Shown: positions 10,701-18,114 of the stretch, in pieces
Numbering within the stretch: position 1 is the first letter of the stretch
Layout of the letters: each line of letters starts with the position of its first letter
Assembly (NCBI RefSeq): GCF_002210105.1
Contig: NZ_AQQU01000002.1
Location: forward strand, 360,604 to 424,603
Reading direction: 5' to 3'
Source: Oceanicola sp. 22II-s10i
Lineage (GTDB): Bacteria; Pseudomonadota; Alphaproteobacteria; Rhodobacterales; Rhodobacteraceae
Length of the DNA: 64,000 nt
The notes under the pieces: generated by a model
Database searches by the model: none
What the model was told of the DNA's origin: nothing
What the model saw: only the letters and a program-made list of their open reading frames with translations
Translations under genes and position numbers: made by a program

Positions 10701-10991
10701 ATGCCGGACGCGCCGGGACCGCTGTTCTACGAACGCCGGACCTACCGCCGGCGCCGTCTGGCCGACCTCAGCCGCCTGCTGCCTGTCGCGGGGCTGATCC
10801 TGATGCTCGTCCCGCTGTTCTGGGGGGACAGCAGCGGCAGCACGGTGCCGATGTCGCTCGCGATCCTCTATATCTTCGGCCTGTGGTTCGCGCTGGTGAT
10901 CGCCGGGGCGCTGCTGTCGCTGAACCGGCCCGAGGAGCTGATCGACCCGCAGGCCCCACGCAGCCCGCTGCCCGGTGAGGAGCGGCGCTGA
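10701..10991 (+). CDS. Small two-span membrane protein
   Basis: A 96-residue protein I do not recognise as a named family. A basic N-terminus (YERRTYRRRRLADLSRL) precedes two hydrophobic spans (about 26-43 and 52-72) and a Pro/Arg-rich tail. It starts 4 nt after the receiver gene, and its TGA overlaps the ATG of the symporter-kinase gene (ATGA-type coupling at 10989-10993). The layout recalls small membrane proteins that accompany SSS-family acetate permeases (YjcH with ActP), but sequence kinship is not evident to me. A role as an accessory subunit is inferred from position alone. Confidence 0.75.
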   Translation: MPDAPGPLFYERRTYRRRRLADLSRLLPVAGLILMLVPLFWGDSSGSTVPMSLAILYIFGLWFALVIAGALLSLNRPEELIDPQAPRSPLPGEERR

Positions 10992-13672
10992 TGGCCTCGC
11001 TCAACGTCCTGATCGCCGTCTGCCTGAGCTACGTGGCCGTGCTCTTCACCGTGGCCTTCATGGCCGAGCGGGTGGCGATGCGCGGACAGGCGCACTGGCT
11101 GCGCTCGCCGCTGGTCTACACGCTGTCGCTGTCGATCTACTGCACGGCGTGGACCTTCTATGGGGCGGTCGGTTACGCGGCGCGGTCGGGGCTGGAATAC
11201 CTGACGATCTACATCGGTCCCAGCCTCGTGATGATCGGCTGGCTGTGGCTGGTGCGCAAGATGGTGCGGATCGGGCGCAGCCAGCGCATCACATCGATCG
11301 CCGACCTGATCTCGTCCCGCTACGGCAAGTCCAACGCGCTGGGCGTCTGCGTGACGCTGTTGGCGGTGATCGGCACGACGCCCTACATCGCGCTGCAGCT
11401 GCAGTCGGTGGTGGAGAGCTTTTCGATCTTCGCCGCCGAACCGGGTTTCCGCCCCCGGCCCGAGGAGAACGTGTCGACCGCGCTCTGGGTCGCGGCGGGG
11501 CTGGCGTTCTTCACCGTGCTGTTCGGCACCCGCAACCTCGACGTCAACGAGCGGCACCACGGCGTCGTCATGGCCATCGCGGTCGAGGCGGTGGTCAAGC
11601 TGATCGCCCTTCTGGCCGTCGGCATATTCGTCGTCTGGGGCGTCGGCGGCGGGCTGGCCGCGACGATGGAGCGGATCGACGCCTCGTCGCTCGGCTACTG
11701 GCACACGGACGGCAGCCGGTGGGGCGGGCTGATCTTCCTCTCCGCCGCCGCCTTCCTCTGCCTGCCGCGCATGTTCCAGGTGCTGGTGGTCGAGAACGAC
11801 ATGGAGGCGCATCTGCGCACCGCGTCCTGGGCCTTTCCGGCCTACCTGATGCTGATGTCGCTGTTCGTGGTGCCGATCGCGGTCGTGGGGCTGGACCTGA
11901 TGCCCGCGGGATCGAACCCGGACCTCTTCGTGCTGACCGTCCCGCTCAGCCAGGGCCGGGACGGGCTGGCGATGCTGTCCTTCCTCGGCGGTTTCTCCTC
12001 GGCCACCTCGATGGTGATCGTCGCCTCGATCGCGCTGTCGACGATGGTGTCGAACCATATCGTCATGCCGATCTGGCTGCGCCTTACCGGCGACGGCGCG
12101 TCGATCTCGGGCGATGTGCGGCACGTCGTCATGCTGGCGCGGCGGGTCTCCATCGTGGGGGTGGTCCTGTTGGGCTATGTCTATTACCGCATCTCGGGCG
12201 GCGGCACGGCGCTGGCGGCAATCGGCCTGATCTCGTTCTCGGGCGTGGCGCAGTTCCTGCCGGTGCTGGTCGGCGGGATCCTCTGGCGCGGCGCGACCCG
12301 GATCGGGGCCTTCGCCGGGCTCGGCGTCGGGGCGGTGATGTGGTTCTGGTGCCTGTTCCTGCCGAGCTTCGGCGCCGATGTGATCCTGAGCGCGGGCGTG
12401 CTGGCCGAGGGACCCTTCGGGGTCTCGTGGCTGCGCCCGCACGGTCTGTTCGGGCTCGACGGGGTGGACCCGCTGGTCCACGGGGTCTTCTGGTCGATGC
12501 TGTTCAACGCGGGCGCGTTCTTCGTCGTGTCGATCTTCACCTTCCCCTCGCCGATGGAACGGCTGCAGGGCGCGCAGTTCGTCAACGTCTTCAACCATTC
12601 CCGCGCGCCGCAGGGCTGGCAGGGCGGGCGCGCGCAGGCCGAGGACCTGATGATCATGGCGCAGCGCATCCTTGGCCCCTCCGATGCGCAGGCGCTGTTC
12701 CACGACGAGGCGCGGCGGCAGGGGCTGGCGGGCTATCTGCCCGATCCGACCGCGGATTTCCTGCAGCGGCTGGAGCGGGAACTGGCCGGGTCGGTGGGCG
12801 CTGCGACGGCCCATGCCATGGTGGGACAGATCGTCGGCGGCACCGGCGTGTCGGTGCAGGAGCTGATGGCGGTGGCCGACGAAAGCGCCCAGATGATGGA
12901 ATATTCCAGCCAGCTGGAAGCCAAGTCCGAGGAACTGACCCGCACCGCACGCCAGTTGCGCGAGGTGAACGAGAAGCTGACCCAGATCTCGGTGCAGAAG
13001 GACGCCTTCCTGTCCCAGATCAGCCACGAGCTGCGCACGCCCATGACCTCGGTCCGGGCGTTTTCCGAGATCCTGCGCGACACCGACGGCCTGACGCCGG
13101 AGGAGCGCGGGCGCTATGCCTCGATCATCCACGACGAGGCGATCCGCCTGACGCGCCTGCTGGACGACCTGCTGGACCTCAGCGTGCTGGAGAACGGGCA
13201 GGTCAGCCTGAACTTCCGCCGCGGGACGCTTGAAGAGGCGCTGAGCCACGCGGTCTCGGCCGGACGGCAGGGCGACCGGCTGGCGATCCGCCGCGACAGG
13301 GGCGACGAACTGGTCGAGATCGAGACCGACATGGACCGCCTGTCGCAGGTCTTTATCAACCTGATCGCCAATGCCCAGAAATACTGCGACGCCGAGGCGC
13401 CGGTGCTGCGCATCGTCGTGCGGCGGCGCGACGGGACGGTGAGCGTCGATTTCATCGACAACGGCAGCGGCGTCGAACAGGACATGCAGGGCCTGATATT
13501 CGAGAAGTTCAGCCGCGTCGGACACCACAAGGCCGGCGGCGCCGGGCTGGGGCTGGCGATCTGCCGCGAGATCATGGCCCGGCTCGGCGGGACGATCACC
13601 TATCTGCCGGGGCAGGGCGGCGCCGCCTTCCGCGTGACCCTGCCGGACCGGAGCGCCATGGCCGCGCAATGA
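10991..13672 (+). CDS. Sodium/solute symporter-histidine kinase fusion (CbrA/CrbS-like)
   Basis: An 893-residue sensor. Residues 1 to about 510 form an SSS-family transporter module with about 13 membrane spans. A coiled-coil linker (about 630-675, with EAKSEELTRTARQLREVNEK) leads to a HisKA domain with His679 in SHELRTPMTSV. A HATPase domain follows, with N box INLIANAQKY, G1 DNGSGV and G2 GAGLGLAICREI. In CbrA and CrbS such fusions couple solute transport or sensing to carbon-use genes including acs. The same job is inferred here from the nearby acs and ScfR genes. Translation is coupled to the preceding 96-residue gene. Confidence 0.92.
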   Translation: MASLNVLIAVCLSYVAVLFTVAFMAERVAMRGQAHWLRSPLVYTLSLSIYCTAWTFYGAVGYAARSGLEYLTIYIGPSLVMIGWLWLVRKMVRIGRSQRITSIADLISSRYGKSNALGVCVTLLAVIGTTPYIALQLQSVVESFSIFAAEPGFRPRPEENVSTALWVAAGLAFFTVLFGTRNLDVNERHHGVVMAIAVEAVVKLIALLAVGIFVVWGVGGGLAATMERIDASSLGYWHTDGSRWGGLIFLSAAAFLCLPRMFQVLVVENDMEAHLRTASWAFPAYLMLMSLFVVPIAVVGLDLMPAGSNPDLFVLTVPLSQGRDGLAMLSFLGGFSSATSMVIVASIALSTMVSNHIVMPIWLRLTGDGASISGDVRHVVMLARRVSIVGVVLLGYVYYRISGGGTALAAIGLISFSGVAQFLPVLVGGILWRGATRIGAFAGLGVGAVMWFWCLFLPSFGADVILSAGVLAEGPFGVSWLRPHGLFGLDGVDPLVHGVFWSMLFNAGAFFVVSIFTFPSPMERLQGAQFVNVFNHSRAPQGWQGGRAQAEDLMIMAQRILGPSDAQALFHDEARRQGLAGYLPDPTADFLQRLERELAGSVGAATAHAMVGQIVGGTGVSVQELMAVADESAQMMEYSSQLEAKSEELTRTARQLREVNEKLTQISVQKDAFLSQISHELRTPMTSVRAFSEILRDTDGLTPEERGRYASIIHDEAIRLTRLLDDLLDLSVLENGQVSLNFRRGTLEEALSHAVSAGRQGDRLAIRRDRGDELVEIETDMDRLSQVFINLIANAQKYCDAEAPVLRIVVRRRDGTVSVDFIDNGSGVEQDMQGLIFEKFSRVGHHKAGGAGLGLAICREIMARLGGTITYLPGQGGAAFRVTLPDRSAMAAQ

Positions 13673-13748
13673 GGCCGGGCTAAAGCCCTTGGTAACCAAC
13701 CGCGGGCTAAGGTCGCGGCCGATCCCCGTTCGGACGGTGGCGGAGAAT

Positions 13749-14867
13749 ATGGACGGCAACACATCCAGCGCGGTTCTGCGCCGAAAGGCGGATGCCGGGC
13801 GCGAGGTCCGGCAGGCCCGCGCCATGTCGCCCGATCGCGCGCTCAGGCTGGCCTTCGCCCGCGCGGCGGACGAGGCCGCGAGGCTTGCTCTGGCCGTGTC
13901 GGGGGTCGAAACCTCCGAGGTGTCGGCGGACGATCTGGTCGCTGGGCTGGACGACGACGACATGCTGCTGCTGCTCGAGGGGCCCGGCGGCGCGGTCGGG
14001 GTGATGTCGCTGTCCCTGCCGGTGGTCGCGGGCGTGGCCGAGATGCTGACCATGGGCCGGGTGCTGAAGCGTCCCGTCGACCCGCGCCGTCCGACCCGGA
14101 CCGAGGCGGCTCTGCTGGCGCCGCTGATCGACCGCGCGCTCGAAAACCTGGCCGGGGCGCTGGCGGGCACAGCGGACGAGGCGCGGTTCACCGGCTATCG
14201 CTTCGGGGTGATGATGGACAACGCCCGGATGGTCGGCCTCGCGCTCGACGCATCCAAGGTGCTGCGTATCCGCATGAGCTTCGACGTGGCCGGCCTGCGC
14301 GAGGGGGCGGTCAGCCTCTGCCTGCCCGAACCGGTGGTCGCGGCCGACACCGGAACGGGGGATGGCGGGGATGGCGCGGGGACGCTTGGCGCGGCGGTGC
14401 TTGGCGCCCCTGCGCGTCTGGACGCGGTGCTGCACCGGGTCAGGATGCCCTATGCACGGGTGGCCGCGTTGCGGCCGGGGGACGTGATCCCGGTCCCGCG
14501 CAGCGCATTGTCGGAAACCGTGCTGGAAACCCCGCAGCGGCAAAAGGTGATGACGGTGCGTCTGGGGCAGATCAACGGCTTTCGCGCCGTCCGCCTGCCG
14601 GGCGGTGCCGTGACTGCCGAGGCCACGGCCGATGGCGATCTGGCCGATGCCGGGGCGCCGCCCCCGGTGGCCACGGCGCAGGGCCGCGCGCCGCCCGCGC
14701 CGCCGCCTGCCATGGCGGATCCTGCGGGCCTGCCTGAATCGGAGGCGGTCGCGCCGCTGGACGATCTGCCCGACCTCAGCGATCTGGGGCTGCCCGACGG
14801 GCTGGGGGAGGGGTTCGGCGGGGGATACGGGATCGCGCCTCTGGCGGAGCCGGACGATCCTGAGTGA
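13749..14867 (+). CDS. FliM/FliN-family (SpoA-domain) motor switch-like protein
   Basis: About 372 residues. The central region resembles a FliM middle domain (ALLAPLIDRALENLAGALAG and onward). A C-terminal SpoA-like domain (about 230-295) has RMPYARVAALRPGDVIPV and a beta-rich VMTVRLGQINGFRAVRLPGG. The last 75 residues are a low-complexity Pro/Ala/acidic tail. No other flagellar genes lie nearby. Proteins of this kind are annotated as flagellar motor switch components in Rhodobacterales, but the isolated location leaves the role open. The start at 13749 has GGAG close upstream; an in-frame earlier start at 13689 is possible. Confidence 0.75.
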   Translation: MDGNTSSAVLRRKADAGREVRQARAMSPDRALRLAFARAADEAARLALAVSGVETSEVSADDLVAGLDDDDMLLLLEGPGGAVGVMSLSLPVVAGVAEMLTMGRVLKRPVDPRRPTRTEAALLAPLIDRALENLAGALAGTADEARFTGYRFGVMMDNARMVGLALDASKVLRIRMSFDVAGLREGAVSLCLPEPVVAADTGTGDGGDGAGTLGAAVLGAPARLDAVLHRVRMPYARVAALRPGDVIPVPRSALSETVLETPQRQKVMTVRLGQINGFRAVRLPGGAVTAEATADGDLADAGAPPPVATAQGRAPPAPPPAMADPAGLPESEAVAPLDDLPDLSDLGLPDGLGEGFGGGYGIAPLAEPDDPE

Positions 14868-15226
14868 CGGCGTCCGGTCGCGGGGCGCGCGCCCGCGCGG
14901 CGGGAACGGCGAAGCTTCGGGCCGGGCCCGGTCAGAGGGCCGGGCGCCGGGGCAGGGACGCCGCCGAGCATGGGGAGCATGGACAGGGGCTGCTTACCGC
15001 GGGGCGACGGACGGGGGGCAACTCAGGGCGCAGTGGCCAGCCCCGAAGTGCAAAGTCGGAATAGGGCAATTGGCGCGCACAACACGGATCGCCGCGCGGC
15101 GCGCCCGCAGGGGAAGCCACAATGTGGAGCAATGCCAACAGGACCAGTGGCGTTCCCAGCCGGGATGGACACAAGGCTCACCCGACCGGGCATGCCCGGA
15201 CAGCCGTCCCGCTGTCCCCTCCCGCG
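14868..15226. other. Gap of 359 nt without a supportable gene
   Basis: A very GC-rich spacer between convergent genes. Open frames exist on both strands but their composition is not protein-like. It contains a 14-bp perfect palindrome CCGGGCATGCCCGG at 15186-15199 and, next to it, a GACAG/CTGTC hairpin. On the minus strand these follow the DUF442 gene stop and may act as its transcription end. I see nothing else here. Confidence 0.5.
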
Positions 15227-15649
15227 TCAGCCCGCGAGGTCGTCCAGACGCGGGCGCAGGTTGGACAGGTCGTATCCCGCCTTGGCCGCCGTCGCGATGA
15301 TGCCGTCCACGTCCTCGCCCGCCGTCGCCTGGCCAAGCGCCCAGATCGTCGTGCAGCGGGTGCCCGAGGCACAGTAGGCCAGCACCTTGTCGCCGCCCTC
15401 GATCGCCGCCATCTGCGCCGCGATCGTGTCGGGCGTCATGGTGGGGTAGGTCAGGGGCAGGTTCACGAACTCCAGCCCCGCCTCCTTTGCCGCCGCCTCG
15501 ACCGCGACCGCCTGCAGTTCGGGCGGGTTCTCGGCATCGGGGCGGTTGCAGATCACGCGGGTGAAACCGGCGGCCTTGATCGCCGCGATATCCTCGATGG
15601 CGATCTGCGGGGTGACGGCGTAGCGGGGGGTGACGGGTCTGATATCCAT
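15227..15649 (-). CDS. DUF442/TIGR01244 phosphatase-like sulfur-metabolism protein
   Basis: A 140-residue protein with a dual-specificity-phosphatase-like fold. Its catalytic-type loop is YCASGTRCTTIWAL (CxxGxR-like), and its N-terminal block DIAAIKAAGFTRVICNRPD is diagnostic of the family. Relatives are fused to, or sit beside, persulfide dioxygenases (Blh) and rhodaneses. It is the last gene of the minus-strand sulfur operon, 11 nt after the second permease half. Whether it acts as a phosphatase or a sulfurtransferase is not settled. The start at 15649 is the first Met that gives the family N-terminus MDIRPVTPRYAVTPQ. Confidence 0.85.
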   Translation of the reverse strand: MDIRPVTPRYAVTPQIAIEDIAAIKAAGFTRVICNRPDAENPPELQAVAVEAAAKEAGLEFVNLPLTYPTMTPDTIAAQMAAIEGGDKVLAYCASGTRCTTIWALGQATAGEDVDGIIATAAKAGYDLSNLRPRLDDLAG

Positions 15650-15660
15650 GAACGAAAGCC

Positions 15661-16092
15661 TTATGCGGCGGGCACCGGGCTGTCCAGTCGCGCCTTGAGC
15701 GGCGGGGCGATCATCATGCCTGCCAGCATCGCGGCGAGGAAAATCATGCCACCGGTGCCGCCGTAGGACAGCGAGGCGACCGAGGGGCCGGGGCACAGCC
15801 CGGCCAGCCCCCAGCCCGCGCCGAACAGGACCGAGCCGATCACCAGGCGGCGGTCGATTTCCGGCAGGGTGGCGGGCGGAAAGCTGCCGCCGACGAGCGG
15901 GCGGATCCGCTTGGTCAGCCACCACGCCAGCGTCATCGGCAGGATGGCGCCCCCCATGACGAAGGCCAGCGTCGGGTCCCATGCGCCGAAGATGTCCAGC
16001 CAGCCCTGAACCTTGGTGGTGTCGGTCATGCCGGAGATCAGCAGGCCGATCCCGAACAGGCTGCCGGAGAGAAGGGCGAGGAGGTTGCGCAT
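15661..16092 (-). CDS. YeeE/YedE-family sulfur transport protein, second half (DUF6691, PmpB-like)
   Basis: A 143-residue membrane protein with four hydrophobic segments. The conserved SGMTDTTKVQGWLDIFG and GLAGLCPGPSVASL motifs, the latter carrying the family cysteine, identify the C-terminal half of a split YeeE/YedE transporter, thought to move thiosulfate or other reactive sulfur. Its ATG overlaps the stop of the first half at 16092 (shared base). It acts with the neighbouring half protein. Confidence 0.88.
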   Translation of the reverse strand: MRNLLALLSGSLFGIGLLISGMTDTTKVQGWLDIFGAWDPTLAFVMGGAILPMTLAWWLTKRIRPLVGGSFPPATLPEIDRRLVIGSVLFGAGWGLAGLCPGPSVASLSYGGTGGMIFLAAMLAGMMIAPPLKARLDSPVPAA

Positions 16093-16517
16093 CAGATCAC
16101 TCCCAGAACGTGGCGGAACAGGACGACGGACAGCCCGCCCGCGAGGATGTAGAACACGGTCGCGATGATCCCGCGGAAGCTGAAGCGCGAGATGCCGCAG
16201 ACCCCGTGGCCCGAAGTGCAGCCGTTGGCGATCCGGGTGCCGACGCCGACCAGCAGGCCCGCCGCGACGATCACCCAGACGTTCGAGGTGACATGCGTTT
16301 CAGGCGCGCCGGTGAACAGCGTCACGGCGAGGGGCGCGAGGAACAGGCCCGCGACGAACATGATCCGTTCCATCGCGTTCGACCGGCCCGAGCCGTCGAC
16401 GAGCCCGCCGATGATGCCGCTCGCGCCCATGATGCGTCCGTTGCCGAGCAGGAAGACCGCTCCGGCAATACCAATGAGGAGGCCTCCGGAAAGGCCCATG
16501 ATCCAGTCGGGGTTCAT
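16092..16517 (-). CDS. YeeE/YedE-family sulfur transport protein, first half (PmpA-like)
   Basis: A 141-residue membrane protein with four predicted spans. The motif RIANGCTSGHGVCGISRFS carries the conserved Cys residues of YeeE/YedE family pores. It overlaps the second half by one base, giving tightly coupled synthesis of the two halves. It is separated from the upstream persulfide-dioxygenase-like gene by a perfect 14-bp hairpin. Confidence 0.88.
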   Translation of the reverse strand: MNPDWIMGLSGGLLIGIAGAVFLLGNGRIMGASGIIGGLVDGSGRSNAMERIMFVAGLFLAPLAVTLFTGAPETHVTSNVWVIVAAGLLVGVGTRIANGCTSGHGVCGISRFSFRGIIATVFYILAGGLSVVLFRHVLGVI

Positions 16518-16542
16518 GTGTTGTCCTGTCGAGGGTGTCAGG

Positions 16543-16576
16543 GATCCGGCCGGGGCGGGGTGGCCCCGGCCGGATC
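16543..16576 (-). terminator. Perfect 14-bp hairpin between the dioxygenase and permease genes
   Basis: GATCCGGCCGGGGC (16543-16556) and GCCCCGGCCGGATC (16563-16576) pair without mismatch around a six-base loop. The structure sits 2 nt beyond the dioxygenase-like stop on the minus strand and 25 nt before the PmpA-like start. It has no T-run, so it may be a partial terminator or an mRNA-stabilising element that sets the enzyme to permease ratio. Confidence 0.65.
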
Positions 16577-16578
16577 GG

Positions 16579-17442
16579 TCAGAGTTTGTTCACGGGCACC
16601 TTGAGAAAGACGTTGCCCTGTTCGTCGGCCGGGGGCATCTGCCCCGCGCGCATGTTCACCTGCAGCGAGGGGATGATCAGCTTGGGCATCGCCAGCGTCG
16701 CGTCACGTGCGTCGCGCATCTTGACGAAATCCTCGGCCGACTTGCCCGCGCCGACATGCACGTTCAGCGCCTTCTGCTCGCCGACGGTGGTTTCCCAGGC
16801 GTATTCGTCGCGGCCCGGCGCCTTGTAGTCGTGGCCGACGAAGATGCGCGTCTCGTCCGGGAGGGCGAGGATCTTCTGGATCGAGTTGTAGAGCGTCTGC
16901 GAGGAGCCGCCGGGGAAGTCGCAGCGGGCGGTGCCGAAATCGGGCATGAACAGCGTGTCGCCCACAAAGGCCGCGTCGCCGATGACATAGGTCAGGCAGG
17001 CAGGGGTGTGGCCGGGGGTGTGCAGCACGTCGCCGCGCAGCTGGCCGATGTGAAAGCTGTCGCCCTCGACGAACAGGCGGTCGAACTGCGATCCGTCGCG
17101 CTGGAACTCGGTGCCTTCGTTGAAGACCTTGCCGAAGGTGTCCTGCACGATGCGGATGTTGTCGCCGATCCCGATCTTGCCGCCGACCTTGTCCTGGATG
17201 TAGGGCGCGGCCGAGAGGTGGTCGGCGTGGACATGGCTTTCCAGCAGCCACTGCACGTCGAGCCCGTTGTCCCGCACGAACTTGATGATCGCATCGGCCG
17301 ACCGGGTGTCGGTGCGGCCCGAGGCATAGTCGAAGTCCAGCACGGAATCGACCACGGCGCATGCGCTGCCCTGCGGGTCGCGCACCACGTAGGAAATCGT
17401 GTTGGTGGCTTCGTCGAAAAAGGCGGTGACATCAGGTTTCAT
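16579..17442 (-). CDS. MBL-fold persulfide dioxygenase-like hydrolase (ETHE1/Blh type)
   Basis: A 287-residue metallo-beta-lactamase-fold protein. The metal motif HVHADHLSAA (HxHxDH) and further ligands in HTPGHTPACLTYV and FVGHDY are all present. The active site layout and the FFDEATNTISYVV start match the persulfide dioxygenase/Blh group, which oxidises glutathione persulfide to sulfite. The downstream YeeE/YedE halves and DUF442 protein complete a sulfide-detoxification module seen with the repressor BigR in other Proteobacteria; no BigR gene lies in this window. Confidence 0.87.
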   Translation of the reverse strand: MKPDVTAFFDEATNTISYVVRDPQGSACAVVDSVLDFDYASGRTDTRSADAIIKFVRDNGLDVQWLLESHVHADHLSAAPYIQDKVGGKIGIGDNIRIVQDTFGKVFNEGTEFQRDGSQFDRLFVEGDSFHIGQLRGDVLHTPGHTPACLTYVIGDAAFVGDTLFMPDFGTARCDFPGGSSQTLYNSIQKILALPDETRIFVGHDYKAPGRDEYAWETTVGEQKALNVHVGAGKSAEDFVKMRDARDATLAMPKLIIPSLQVNMRAGQMPPADEQGNVFLKVPVNKL

Positions 17443-17757
17443 GGCGATCCCTCGGTTTGTTGCTCAAGACATATATGATAAAGCGAATGTGTTGCAAGCT
17501 CTGTTTGCCAGTTACGGGGGCGATTGGCGCAAAGCTGCCCGTGCAGCGTGCACGCGTCGCGGAAAGCCGCGACAAAAGTGTGTCGTGCCCGATGCGTCGT
17601 TGTCCGAATCCCGCTCCGCGTGTAGTCAGATCACGGGGGCGTCATCGCCCGCTGGAGGAGCGGCGGCTTTCTGAGGAGGGGTCGTCGCTGTCAACGCACA
17701 GCGTAAACGCATGACCGGGCGGCGCAAGGGCGCCGGACCGGCAGGAGGAGCATTCCA
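17443..17757. promoter_or_regulatory. Divergent spacer with an AT-rich operator-like element
   Basis: A 315-nt gap between the sulfur operon (minus) and a small plus-strand gene. Close to the dioxygenase-like start, ACATATATGATAAAGCGAATGTG (about 17466-17488) stands out as an AT-rich imperfect inverted repeat in GC-rich surroundings, where an ArsR/BigR-type repressor site would be expected. Assignment to any regulator is inference. The rest contains no gene I can support. Confidence 0.35.
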
Positions 17758-17967
17758 ATGACGGACCTTGAAACTAGGGCTGAGCATGTCGTTTCCGCAA
17801 TCGCCGGGGCGCGTCCGGGCACGCGGCACCAGCATCTGTCCGACCTGCACCACGTGGTGAGCGAATTCGGCCTGCGTGGCAACGGCATCCCGCAGCACCT
17901 GCGCCAGTTGCAGGAAGAGCTGACGAACGAAGCCATCGAGGCGCAGTTCGACAACCTGCCGGTGTAA
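17758..17967 (+). CDS. Small conserved-looking hypothetical protein
   Basis: A 69-residue soluble, mostly helical protein (MTDLETRAEHVVSAIAGARP, then a His-rich RHQHLSDLHHVV and a C-terminal helix EELTNEAIEAQFDNLPV). I do not recognise a family. The strong AGGAGGAGC ribosome site upstream of the ATG and the protein-like composition make it a real gene. It has no clear operon partner: 147 nt follow before the FadJ-like gene. Confidence 0.65.
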   Translation: MTDLETRAEHVVSAIAGARPGTRHQHLSDLHHVVSEFGLRGNGIPQHLRQLQEELTNEAIEAQFDNLPV

Positions 17968-18114
17968 TCCCATACCTTCCGCCGGGTCCGGCGTCGGCCA
18001 AGCGTTGCCTGCGCGACATAGTTCACGCTTTGGCAACAATGGTTTGGCGCGCTTGCGATTGTCCCGACGCTTGCGTCTGGTCTAGGCTGCGGCGATCCTG
18101 CCGGGTGGCGGGCA

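Noticed and set aside
10868..14191. A 1107-codon minus-strand frame
   Set aside because: It is antisense to the symporter-kinase gene, low in complexity and without any domain.
14932..15174. A small minus-strand frame of 80 codons with a hydrophobic start
   Set aside because: Beyond the first 20 residues the composition is Pro/Arg/Cys rich and no ribosome site is visible.
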